8,157 bases of DNA from NCBI GenBank assembly GCA_913046825.1, contig CAJWTF010000156.1, positions 1 through 8,157 of the forward strand. Reading direction: 5' to 3'. Position numbers and translations under genes: made by a program. This document shows positions 1 through 6,362 of this stretch, one piece after another. The DNA is from an uncultured Rickettsiales bacterium. GTDB taxonomy: Bacteria; Pseudomonadota; Alphaproteobacteria; UBA8366. Under the pieces are notes generated by a model. It saw only the letters and a program-made list of their open reading frames with translations. It was not told where the DNA came from and did no database searches. Numbering within the stretch: position 1 is the stretch's first letter; each line of letters opens with the position of its first letter.

Positions 1-1854
1 GTCATAATCGGTGGAAACAGTTTCCGGGTTACAGTTGACCATGATCGTCTCGTACCCGGCTTCGCGCAGCGCCATGACCGCATGAACGCAGCAATAGTCA
101 AATTCGATGCCTTGGCCAATCCGATTCGGGCCGCCCCCCAAAATGACTACTTTTTCTCGATCCGTGATGTCGGTTTCCGACTCGCCCGGCTCAATACCGT
201 CGCCTTCATAGGCGGAATACATATACGGCGTCATCGAGGGAAATTCGGCTGCGCAGGTATCGATTCGCTTGTAGACCGGTACCACGTCCACTGCGCGGCG
301 GCGCAACGCCACCTCGGGGCCGGACAATCCAGTCAATTCACCGAGACGTTCATCCGAGAAGCCCATTTTCTTATACCGCAGAATATCGAGCTTCTTCTCC
401 GGGAACCCGCCATCGCGCAAGCGCTCTTCCGCCGAAACGATGTCTTCGACCTGCCGCAGAAACCAGCGATCAATCTTACAAGCTTCGTAGATGGATTCGA
501 CGTCCAGGCCATAACGCAAGGCCTGCGCGACGAGCAGAATGCGATCCGGCACCGGACGGCGCAAAGCCGCCAGAATATTGGCTTGATCCACGACACCATC
601 GACTTCCGCACCATCGATCTCGACCTCGTTCATGCCGGTCAGATCGGTTTCCATCGACCGCAGTGCTTTTTGCAGGCTTTCCGTGAAGGTCCGACCGATG
701 GACATGGCCTCGCCGACGGATTTCATTGCCGTCGTCAGGGTCGCTTCGGCACCAGGAAATTTCTCGAAGGTGAAGCGAGGCATCTTGGTGACCACATAGT
801 CGATGGTGGGCTCGAAGCTCGCGGGGGTGACTTTGGTGATATCGTTGTCGAGTTCGTCGAGCGTATAACCGACCGCCAATTTCGCGGCGATTTTCGCAAT
901 CGGGAAGCCGGTCGCCTTCGATGCCAAGGCCGAGGAACGAGAGACACGCGGGTTCATCTCGATCATGACGAGGCGCCCATCGTCCGGATTGACCGCAAAT
1001 TGTACGTTGGAACCACCGGTCTCGACACCGATTTCCCGCAGACATGCGATCGAGGCATTCCGCATGATTTGATATTCTTTGTCAGTCAACGTCAGCGCAG
1101 GCGCCACGGTTATCGAGTCGCCGGTGTGAATGCCCATCGGATCGATATTTTCGATCGAGCAGATAATGATGCAGTTATCCGCGTTGTCGCGGACGACCTC
1201 CATTTCGAATTCTTTCCAGCCGAGTACCGATTCCTCGACCAGCACTTCGGAGGTCGGCGAGGCATGTAAACCGCTTTCCACGATCTCAAAATACCCTTCA
1301 CGGTTGTAGGCAATACCGCCGCCAGTGCCGCCAAGCGTGAAGGACGGCCGCAAAATTGCCGGCAGTCCTATCTCTTCCAAAGCCGCCTTGGCTTCTTCCA
1401 AATTGTGGATGAGGTAGCTGCGCGGACATTCGAGGCCGATGCTCTCCATCGCCTCGCGGAACAATTGGCGGTCTTCGGCCTTGGCAATCGCATCTGCCTT
1501 GGCCCCAATCAGCTCAACTCCGAGGCGTTCCAGAACACCGTTATGCCACAGATCGAGCGCGGTATTAAGACCCGTTTGCCCACCCAAAGTCGGCAGCAAG
1601 GCGTCGGGGCGTTCGCGCTCCAAAATCTTAGCGACGATTTCCGGCGTGATCGGCTCCACATACGTGGCGTCCGCCAAGCCCGGATCAGTCATGATCGTGG
1701 CCGGATTGGAGTTCACCAGGATCACCCGGTATCCCTCTTCTTTCAGTGCCTTACAGGCCTGAGTTCCAGAATAGTCGAATTCGCAGGCCTGGCCGATGAC
1801 AATCGGCCCGGCTCCAATGATCACAATCGACTTAATATCGGTGCGTTTGGGCAT
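1..1854 (-). CDS. carB: Carbamoyl-phosphate synthase large chain, 5' part (C-terminus beyond window)
   Basis: Large, ammonia-using subunit of carbamoyl-phosphate synthase, which makes carbamoyl phosphate from bicarbonate, ammonia (from glutamine via CarA) and 2 ATP for pyrimidine and arginine synthesis in the cytoplasm. The minus-strand frame is open from ATG at 1854 to the window edge: 618 codons of a family usually near 1070-1100 residues. Visible landmarks are the N-terminus [21 protein letters not shown], then [10 protein letters not shown] (about 48-57), [10 protein letters not shown] (88-97), the first ATP-grasp core with [10 protein letters not shown] (171-180), [18 protein letters not shown] (299-316), and the start of the second half with [11 protein letters not shown], ending in [14 protein letters not shown] abuts the ATG upstream, fixing the start; the Shine-Dalgarno is weak. 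I checked most of the frame triplet by triplet and found no stop or frameshift. The gene immediately upstream is an aldo/keto reductase, not carA. Confidence 0.97.
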   Translation of the reverse strand, partial: MPKRTDIKSIVIIGAGPIVIGQACEFDYSGTQACKALKEEGYRVILVNSNPATIMTDPGLADATYVEPITPEIVAKILERERPDALLPTLGGQTGLNTALDLWHNGVLERLGVELIGAKADAIAKAEDRQLFREAMESIGLECPRSYLIHNLEEAKAALEEIGLPAILRPSFTLGGTGGGIAYNREGYFEIVESGLHASPTSEVLVEESVLGWKEFEMEVVRDNADNCIIICSIENIDPMGIHTGDSITVAPALTLTDKEYQIMRNASIACLREIGVETGGSNVQFAVNPDDGRLVMIEMNPRVSRSSALASKATGFPIAKIAAKLAVGYTLDELDNDITKVTPASFEPTIDYVVTKMPRFTFEKFPGAEATLTTAMKSVGEAMSIGRTFTESLQKALRSMETDLTGMNEVEIDGAEVDGVVDQANILAALRRPVPDRILLVAQALRYGLDVESIYEACKIDRWFLRQVEDIVSAEERLRDGGFPEKKLDILRYKKMGFSDERLGELTGLSGPEVALRRRAVDVVPVYKRIDTCAAEFPSMTPYMYSAYEGDGIEPGESETDITDREKVVILGGGPNRIGQGIEFDYCCVHAVMALREAGYETIMVNCNPETVSTDYD

Positions 1855-1885
1855 TCAAATTGCTTCGCTGGAGGGGCGTTGGGCG

Positions 1886-1912
1886 GACATTACCGAGGGT
1901 CGCGGCAATGTC
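1886..1912. repeat. Imperfect inverted repeat upstream of carB
   Basis: GACATTACCG (1886-1895) and CGGCAATGTC (1903-1912) form a 10-bp stem with one A/C mismatch around a 7-base loop. It lies in the 101-bp gap between the aldo/keto reductase stop and the carB start. No T-run follows it on the minus strand, so it is a poor terminator. It overlaps the possible carB -35 element, so an operator or a leader hairpin is more likely. The structure is read directly; the role is inference. Confidence 0.4.
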
Positions 1913-1914
1913 AA
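1887..1914 (-). promoter_or_regulatory. Possible carB promoter
   Basis: On the minus strand a perfect -35 hexamer TTGACA (1914 to 1909) is followed after 16 bases by TAATGT (1892 to 1887), a weak -10. The predicted transcript would start about 25-30 bases upstream of the carB ATG at 1854. It would let carB be expressed independently of the upstream aldo/keto reductase. Confidence 0.35.
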
Positions 1915-1955
1915 AAAGAATGTCACGATTCACCCCCCATCAAGTGGATTTTTAT

Positions 1956-2966
1956 CTATCCGGTAAAAGTCGGACGCCCCTCGATGTCGTATTGTGGATC
2001 GCTGTAGCCGGGAGTCGAGGGATGCCCGGATGCCACCAGCTTATCGATCAATGCCTCGTCTTCCGGGGAAAACTCGTAATCGAGCGCCTCCAAATAGCCG
2101 TTCCAGTGGGCCACTGTGCGCGGCCCGGCGAGCACGCTGGTGACAATCTTGTTGTTCAGCACCCAAAGCGTCGCAAAGATCCCCGCCGACATGCCGCGCT
2201 TTTCCGCATGCACCTTAATCTTCTGCGCCATGACCAGCGATTCTTTACGGAACTCGGTCTCCATGATGCGTTGATCACCGCGCCCGGCGCGCGTGCCCTT
2301 ACCCGGTTTCACCTTTGGATCGTACTTCCCCGTCAGGACGCCGCGCGCCAGCGGCGAGTATGGCACGACACCCAAGCCATAATGCTGGCAGGCCGGCAGA
2401 ACTTCGACTTCAGGCATCCGGTTCATGGCGTTGTAATAGGGTTGGCAGACGATCGGCTTCGGCACGCCCATCTGCTCGCACAGGCGCACGATTTCCGCCA
2501 TTCGCCAGGAACGATAGTTAGAAAGCCCCCAATAGAGCACCTTACCGGACGCGATGATATCCCCCATGGCCGCCACCGTTTCTGCCAGCGGCGTCTCATG
2601 GTCTTCCTTGTGCAGGTACCAGATATCAATCCAATCGGTCTGCAGCCGAGTTAGGCTTTCATCTATGCCAAGCATCATATGCCGTTTGCCAAGACGGGTA
2701 TCAAACTTGGCGGGGCCGCGCCGTGATCCGATTTTCGTCGCTAGAACCCATTGCTTGCGGTCCTTTTTCAGCAGTTTACCAAGGATCTTCTCCGAATTAC
2801 CGCCGCTATAGCCATCCGCCGTATCGATAAAATTGACGCCCCGTTTGCGGGCCGAGTCGATAATGCGAGCGACGGACTTGTCGTCACTGGCGCTGCCGAA
2901 CATCATCGCACCGAGGCAGATAGGCGAGACTTGCAGACCGCTATCGCCGAGTTGCAGGTACTCCAT
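1956..2966 (-). CDS. Aldo/keto reductase family oxidoreductase
   Basis: A 336-residue NADPH-dependent oxidoreductase of the aldo/keto reductase superfamily, a cytoplasmic (beta/alpha)8 barrel that reduces aldehydes and ketones; the substrate cannot be told from sequence. The catalytic tetrad is complete: D48 and Y53 in FIDTADGYSGG, K78 in LATKIG, and H119 in WYLHKED. Cofactor-binding stretches are GLSNYR (147-152), PYSPLARGVLTGKY (202-215) and AGPRTV (280-285). It resembles the bacterial YajO/YhdN-like branch that includes long-chain AKRs of about 320-350 residues, so it looks full length. The ATG at 2966 follows an AAGGGAGA Shine-Dalgarno at good spacing. It reads toward carB across 101 bp and is divergent from the Nudix gene. 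No pathway link to carB is evident. Confidence 0.94.
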   Translation of the reverse strand: MEYLQLGDSGLQVSPICLGAMMFGSASDDKSVARIIDSARKRGVNFIDTADGYSGGNSEKILGKLLKKDRKQWVLATKIGSRRGPAKFDTRLGKRHMMLGIDESLTRLQTDWIDIWYLHKEDHETPLAETVAAMGDIIASGKVLYWGLSNYRSWRMAEIVRLCEQMGVPKPIVCQPYYNAMNRMPEVEVLPACQHYGLGVVPYSPLARGVLTGKYDPKVKPGKGTRAGRGDQRIMETEFRKESLVMAQKIKVHAEKRGMSAGIFATLWVLNNKIVTSVLAGPRTVAHWNGYLEALDYEFSPEDEALIDKLVASGHPSTPGYSDPQYDIEGRPTFTG

Positions 2967-3036
2967 ATTTCGTCTCCCTTGGGGAATTTATGCGTTGTTG
3001 GTCGGAACTTTATCGTGTGGTGCTGGTCCTGCAAAG

Positions 3037-3065
3037 TTGTGATCCCACCGCGTCCCGACTAAAAG
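3037..3065 (+). promoter_or_regulatory. Possible promoter of the Nudix gene
   Basis: TTGTGA (3037-3042), a 17-base spacer and TAAAAG (3060-3065) match the sigma-70 consensus at four of six positions in each hexamer. A transcript start near 3072 would leave a short leader before the ATG at 3093. It sits in the 126-bp gap between the divergent aldo/keto reductase and Nudix genes. Confidence 0.35.
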
Positions 3066-3092
3066 AAACCCGGTTTAAATGGGGAAAATCAC

Positions 3093-3521
3093 ATGTCGCG
3101 CGAATATCCCGACTTCCCAATGGTCGGCGTCGGCGTCGTCGTCTGGAAAGAAGATGAAGTCCTGTTAATTCAACGGGGAAAACCACCGCGCGCCGGATCT
3201 TGGAGCTTGCCCGGTGGGCGCCAGGAGCTGGGTGAGACAACGCGAGAAGCGGGCCGCCGCGAGGTATTGGAGGAGACCGGGACCGATGTCGACATAAAGG
3301 GCTTGGTCGATGTCGTCGATTCGATAAACCGTGATGACGACGGCCGCGTCCGCATGCAATTCACATTGGTCGACTACTGGGCCGAATGGGTGGCAGGAGA
3401 GGCAAAAGGGGGCACCGACGCGATGGATGCCCGCTGGGTCCATCCGGACGACTTGCCCGACTACAATTTGTGGGATGAAACGCTGCGGGTCATTGAGCTG
3501 TCGGCTAAAGCCCGAACCTGA
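3093..3521 (+). CDS. Nudix hydrolase
   Basis: A 142-residue single-domain Nudix enzyme, which cleaves a nucleoside diphosphate linked to another group using Mg2+. The Nudix box GX5EX7REUXEEXGU is intact at 42-64: G42, E48, R56-E57, E60-E61 and G63, with T64 in the final hydrophobic slot. The N-terminus MVGVGVVVWKEDEVLLIQRGK and SWSLPGGRQELGE are typical of the ADP-ribose pyrophosphatase/MutT-like COG1051 branch. Exact substrate (ADP-ribose, NADH, oxidised dNTP or other) cannot be assigned. GGGGAA lies a few bases before the ATG. The stop is one base from the stop of the convergent Fe-S gene, with no obvious terminator between them. Confidence 0.93.
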   Translation: MSREYPDFPMVGVGVVVWKEDEVLLIQRGKPPRAGSWSLPGGRQELGETTREAGRREVLEETGTDVDIKGLVDVVDSINRDDDGRVRMQFTLVDYWAEWVAGEAKGGTDAMDARWVHPDDLPDYNLWDETLRVIELSAKART

Positions 3522-3522
3522 C

Positions 3523-4194
3523 TTAAGATTGTGCCTTCAAAAAGGCGCGCATGTGAAAACCCGCCTGCTGCGGCGAGTATGTGTAATTCAAGCCGACGGG
3601 GCAGTGCCGCCGCGCCGGGCATCCAAGCGACAAACAATCGCTCCCCGCATCCGTATTTAGATGGCCCGCACACACCGGTACATCATAGCCGTCGTCGCTG
3701 AACGCTCCGACCGGACATGCCGAAAGGCACGGCTTATCTGCACAGGTCTCACATGGCCATGGACGTTCGTCTCGAGGGGGCAGGTCAATGACCTCGCTTA
3801 AAGCCAAAGCACCCCGATACGCATGCCAGAGACCGTATTCCGGATGAATTAAGATGCCCAATGGCGACGAGTGAACCGGCTCTGCCTTTTGCGCCCAGCG
3901 TTGAAACGGCAGAAATGGCGGACCACCGAACGGATACAGCGCTTCAGCACCGACGCTCGACGCCACGGCGTCGATGGCGCATTTTGACCAATGGTCCAAT
4001 GCGGTCGGCAAATCAAAGGGCATTTCGGTGAATTCGCCCCATATGTCCGGCCCAGCGTTTCCAACTAAAATGAGTATCGTTACATTCCCCGGGATCCCAT
4101 CCTCCAGCTCCGGGTGAAATCCGCCGCGCGGGATCAGCCCGTATCCAGCAAAAGTATCCGTTAACGCCTTGTATGATGGGATCTGCTCAGTCAT
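3523..4194 (-). CDS. Ferredoxin-like protein with eight-cysteine Fe-S domain
   Basis: A 223-residue protein of a family seen in alphaproteobacteria and usually annotated as ferredoxin-like or 4Fe-4S protein; I do not recognise a named function. The C-terminal third holds all the expected ligands: C148-x2-C151-x4-C156-x3-C160-P, then C175, C187, C192 and C198-P. That is enough for two 4Fe-4S clusters, in an arrangement recalling the ferredoxin-like part of epoxyqueuosine reductase QueG; the corrin-binding and catalytic part of QueG is not evident. The N-terminal 140 residues carry no motif I can name. I chose the ATG at 4194 over an in-frame start at 4254: MTEQIPSYKAL looks like the true N-terminus, CTGGAG lies upstream at Shine-Dalgarno distance, and the longer start would run deep into the cupin gene. 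The start overlaps the cupin stop by 8 bp, implying translational coupling. Confidence 0.8.
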   Translation of the reverse strand: MTEQIPSYKALTDTFAGYGLIPRGGFHPELEDGIPGNVTILILVGNAGPDIWGEFTEMPFDLPTALDHWSKCAIDAVASSVGAEALYPFGGPPFLPFQRWAQKAEPVHSSPLGILIHPEYGLWHAYRGALALSEVIDLPPRDERPWPCETCADKPCLSACPVGAFSDDGYDVPVCAGHLNTDAGSDCLSLGCPARRHCPVGLNYTYSPQQAGFHMRAFLKAQS

Positions 4195-4624
4195 CGCCAG
4201 GGCTCCAGCCTTCCGGTGCCATCTCGAACCCGTCGAACTCGAAGCCGGGGGCAACGATGCAACTCACCAGGCACCATCCGTCTATCGGCTCCGCCGCTTG
4301 CCACGCGCCCTCGGGCACAACCGCTTGCGGCCGTTCACCTGTGGCCAAATCGGCACCTAACCTGACAGAGGTCTCCGATTCGCCGTCAGATGATATCGAT
4401 AGCTGCAGTGCCGACCCAGCATGCCAATTCCAAATTTCGTCAGCATCCGTCACGCGATGCCAATGGGAACGTTCATTAGCCTCCAAGAGATAGTAAATGG
4501 CAGTCGACGCCGCCCGATCGAGACCCGCCGCCTTCGCACGATAGGTCTCTCTGTACCAACCACCTTCGGGGTGCGGCTCCAACTGAAGTGCTGTGATAAT
4601 ATTTTCTGGGTTCATTATAATCAT
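4187..4624 (-). CDS. DUF985-type cupin protein
   Basis: A 145-residue cupin-like protein of the DUF985 (cupin_5) family; the biochemical role is unknown. Family signatures are LEPHPEGGWYRETY (about 15-28), TAIYYLL (41-47), SHWHRVTDADEIWNWHAG (53-70) and VAPGFEFDGFEMA (124-136). H54, H56, E63 and H68 are the likely metal ligands of the cupin barrel. Length fits the family. Two starts are possible: ATG 4624 (MIIMNPEN) and ATG 4615 (MNPEN); neither has a strong Shine-Dalgarno. The gene is first in a two-gene minus-strand unit with the Fe-S protein and is divergent from the methyltransferase across only 17 bp. Confidence 0.9.
   Translation of the reverse strand: MIIMNPENIITALQLEPHPEGGWYRETYRAKAAGLDRAASTAIYYLLEANERSHWHRVTDADEIWNWHAGSALQLSISSDGESETSVRLGADLATGERPQAVVPEGAWQAAEPIDGWCLVSCIVAPGFEFDGFEMAPEGWSPGDD
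4593..4621 (+). promoter_or_regulatory. Probable promoter of the methyltransferase gene
   Basis: A perfect TATAAT (4616-4621) lies 17 bases after GTGATA (4593-4598; four of six matches to TTGACA). The transcript would start about 13 bases before the ATG at 4642. The promoter lies inside the first codons of the divergent cupin gene, so the two genes share control DNA. TATAAT is part of the palindrome ATTATAAT (4614-4621). Confidence 0.5.
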
Positions 4625-4641
4625 TGGCCTAGGCTATACAG

Positions 4642-5415
4642 ATGTGGAGTGACGTTGTCGATTTGCACGAGTTCTACCGTTCGCGCCTGGGACAGGTGGC
4701 GCGCCGCCTGATCCGGCAGCGAATTCGCATGCTATGGCCAGACGTGCGGGGCATGACGGTGCTGGGAGTTGGATACGCGACACCCTATTTGCGCCCGTTC
4801 CTGGACGAAGCCGAACGAGTCGCATCGCTGGCCCCCGCAGCGCAAGGTGTCATGGCCTGGCCGAGCGACGAGCCGGGCCTCGTCACCCTTGCTGACGAAG
4901 CGGAACTTCCATTCCCCGACCTCTCTGTGGACAGGCTGTTGCTGGTTCACGCCGCCGAGTATAGCGAACATCTGCGCGGCATGATGCGGGAGGCATGGCG
5001 CGTGCTGTCGGGCAATGGCCGGCTGTTGATCGTCGCCCCCAATCGTCGCGGTATTTGGGCGCGAATTGAGAGCACGCCTATCGGACATGGCCACCCGTAT
5101 AGCTCAGGTCAACTCAAACGCCTATTGCGGGATTGCCTATTCACGCCGCTGCACACGGAACACGCCCTCTACCTGCCGCCGACCCAACAACGCGTGTTGT
5201 TGCACTCCGCCGCTGCATTCGAGCAAATCGGCGATCGGTTTTTCAACGCCGTCTCGGGGGTAGTGATGGTCGAGGCAACAAAGCAGGTCTATGCCGCGAC
5301 ACCGGCAACAAAAACCGCACAACGCCGCCGCCTCATCGCCTTACCGAGCCAACAGGAAGTAGCGAATGGGCGGCTCAATGTTCGAAACGCTCCTCCTCGT
5401 CAGCCGAAAGACTAG
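4642..5415 (+). CDS. Class I SAM-dependent methyltransferase
   Basis: A 257-residue putative methyltransferase of the Methyltransf_11 type; substrate unknown. The SAM-binding glycine loop is VLGVGYATPYL (40-50, with G42 and G44). An acidic/hydrophobic motif follows, ELPFPDLSVDRLLLVHAAEYSE (88-109), and then MREAWRVLSGNGRLLIVAPNRRGIWAR (115-141), the usual motif II/III pattern. The C-terminal region is basic and looks flexible. In many alphaproteobacteria a similar protein sits beside the glyoxalase II gene, but that neighbour is absent here. The start is the ATG just downstream of a strong -10; the leader is short and no clear Shine-Dalgarno is present. Its 3' end overlaps the convergent recX by 41 bp. 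Confidence 0.88.
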   Translation: MWSDVVDLHEFYRSRLGQVARRLIRQRIRMLWPDVRGMTVLGVGYATPYLRPFLDEAERVASLAPAAQGVMAWPSDEPGLVTLADEAELPFPDLSVDRLLLVHAAEYSEHLRGMMREAWRVLSGNGRLLIVAPNRRGIWARIESTPIGHGHPYSSGQLKRLLRDCLFTPLHTEHALYLPPTQQRVLLHSAAAFEQIGDRFFNAVSGVVMVEATKQVYAATPATKTAQRRRLIALPSQQEVANGRLNVRNAPPRQPKD

Positions 5416-5902
5416 CTTCACAAGCTTCTGGCGAGTCGGCCTCTACGATCCACCGAGCGATGCCATAGGCAAAGCCCTGCCGGCCCAGCGCGGCGAGATC
5501 TCGGTCCCGAAATGTCTCCCGATTATCCTTCCGCCACGGTCCGATCCGCCGTCGGCGCGCATAAGCAATGGCGGCGCGGCGATCCGGATCGAGCTCATTT
5601 TCAAACACACTCTTCAGCGCCGCGTTGATGATGTCTTCCGACACACCCTTCATCGATAATTGATATTGGATACCACGCCGTGACGTGCCGCGGCGGAACA
5701 GGCTGCCCACCCGCATTTCAGCATAGGCTTTGTCATCCAAATAACCCCATTTCTGAAAACGCTGGATGATCCTGTCGATGGCTTCCACCCCCTCGTCGCG
5801 GTCCGTGTCGTGAGTCCGCGCCGAACGCTCAACGCGGCGCATCAATACCCGGCGGAGATTCTCCGACGAACTCGCATAGCGTTCTAAATAGTACAGGCCC
5901 AC
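5375..5902 (-). CDS. recX: Regulatory protein RecX (start uncertain)
   Basis: RecX binds RecA filaments and modulates recombination and the SOS response. From GTG 5902 the product is 175 residues, mostly alpha-helical, made of the three-helix repeats of the family. Landmarks are LYYLERYASSSENLRRVLMRRV (3-24), GYLDDKAYAE (53-62), RGTSRRGIQYQL (71-82) and LGRQGFAYGIARWIV (139-153). The acidic C-terminal tail is normal. The family-like N-terminus continues upstream in frame (KKATPKHLERV just before the GTG), and the frame stays open to 6028 without an ATG, GTG or TTG. The true start may therefore be a rare codon (CTG at 5938 or ATT at 6004), or a base may be lost or gained in the A-run at 5982-5989. 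No GAAC-type LexA box was seen. It converges on the methyltransferase. Confidence 0.88.
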   Translation of the reverse strand: MGLYYLERYASSSENLRRVLMRRVERSARTHDTDRDEGVEAIDRIIQRFQKWGYLDDKAYAEMRVGSLFRRGTSRRGIQYQLSMKGVSEDIINAALKSVFENELDPDRRAAIAYARRRRIGPWRKDNRETFRDRDLAALGRQGFAYGIARWIVEADSPEACEASLSADEEERFEH

Positions 5903-5997
5903 GCGCTCAAGGTGCTTCGGAGTGGCTTTCTTTGGCAGGTGTTTTTTCCACTGGTCTTCTTCTTTTGCCTCCGCCTCGGAATTTTTTTTCGAAGAGT

Positions 5998-6015
5998 GGT
6001 TAATTTTATTTAACC
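5998..6015. repeat. Dyad GGTTAA-N6-TTAACC
   Basis: A perfect 6-bp inverted repeat with an AT-rich 6-base spacer, located two bases from the CRP-type palindrome and just upstream of the probable recX coding start. It could be an operator half-site pair or part of an AT-rich -10 region on the minus strand. The sequence is certain; the function is inference. Confidence 0.4.
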
Positions 6016-6017
6016 CT

Positions 6018-6033
6018 TGTGATGGCCATCACA
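6018..6033. promoter_or_regulatory. Perfect CRP/FNR-family-type palindrome
   Basis: TGTGATGGCCATCACA is a perfect 16-bp palindrome and matches the classical CRP consensus TGTGA-N6-TCACA at every fixed position. It also resembles the FNR-type core TGAT-N4-ATCA. It lies close to the probable start of recX and about 240 bases upstream of the argD -35 element. Binding by a Crp/Fnr regulator is inferred; other dimeric regulators could use the same symmetry. Confidence 0.5.
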
Positions 6034-6160
6034 GCAAAGCTGCCCAGCATCCATCATAGTGTCAACCATAGAGACGGTTGCAAGACAGTCTCGAAACGGA
6101 TCGGAACGCAGCGTCGTACGCCCACCCTGCCCCTCCCAATTGGCATCGGCACTGCGAACC

Positions 6161-6197
6161 AAAAAACCAACGGCGGCGAGCCTTTCGCCGCCTTTGG
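6161..6197 (-). terminator. Rho-independent-terminator-like hairpin, minus strand
   Basis: On the plus strand GGCGGCGA (6172-6179) pairs perfectly with TCGCCGCC (6185-6192) around a 5-base loop. CCAA (6167-6170) pairs with TTGG (6194-6197) after one mismatch. On the minus strand the stem is followed directly by six T (6166 to 6161), the pattern of an intrinsic terminator. No minus-strand gene is seen to its right, so it may block leftward transcription into recX, end an unseen small RNA, or act in a recX leader. Read on the plus strand the downstream TTTGGCCGTTTT is a poorer U-tract. Confidence 0.5.
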
Positions 6198-6273
6198 CCG
6201 TTTTGGACCTTGAATTCATGCAAATCGGTCTCGACTCGGCGGTTTCCCAACATTTGAAAATCACGCGAACGCA

Positions 6274-6303
6274 TTGACAGTCTGTACCGAATGCGCTGAT
6301 ACT
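6274..6303 (+). promoter_or_regulatory. Probable argD promoter
   Basis: A consensus TTGACA (6274-6279) is followed after 18 bases by GATACT (6298-6303; four of six). The transcript would begin near 6310, about 50 bases before the GTG start of argD. A dyad, CGCATT (6270-6275) and AATGCG (6290-6295), brackets the -35 and spacer, and could be an operator site. Confidence 0.45.
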
Positions 6304-6362
6304 CCGCGCCCTGCCGCCTCGCGGGAGATTATTTTTTGTACTTATGGCAGGAGGATAAGGCC

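Larger units (their letters stand above)
5903..6362. other. Region upstream of recX and argD
   Basis: This stretch of 460 bases has no standard-start gene. Its left 100 bases are probably the unstarted N-terminal coding part of recX. The remainder, about 330-360 bases between the divergent recX and argD, contains the GGTTAA dyad, the CRP-type palindrome, a minus-strand TTGACA (6065 to 6060) and TATGAT (6058 to 6053) that are too close together to form one promoter, a hairpin with a minus-strand U-run, and the argD promoter. Short frames here have no recognisable protein content. No tRNA is visible. Confidence 0.6.

Noticed and set aside
476..1045. 189-codon minus-strand open frame
   Set aside because: Alternative frame of carB on the same strand; no recognisable domain.
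82..1269. 395-codon plus-strand open frame
   Set aside because: Antisense shadow of carB: the minus-strand frame gives clear CarB motifs throughout, while this product is unlike any family I know.
1405..2654. Plus-strand open frames of 200 and 264 codons
   Set aside because: Antisense to carB and the aldo/keto reductase, both well supported on the minus strand.
3531..3545. Short hairpin GCCTT/AAGGC near the Nudix/Fe-S convergent ends
   Set aside because: Only 5 bp with no following T-run and inside the Fe-S coding end; not a credible terminator.
4195..4254. 20-residue N-terminal extension of the Fe-S protein
   Set aside because: It lies wholly within the cupin coding region and looks non-native; the ATG at 4194 gives a normal short overlap.
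6010..6277. Small open frames on both strands between recX and argD
   Set aside because: Low-information proteins without Shine-Dalgarno support, overlapping the hairpin and promoter elements.
6336..6362. TTG start for argD at 6336
   Set aside because: It would put the AGGAGG Shine-Dalgarno inside the coding region; GTG 6363 is ideally spaced from it.
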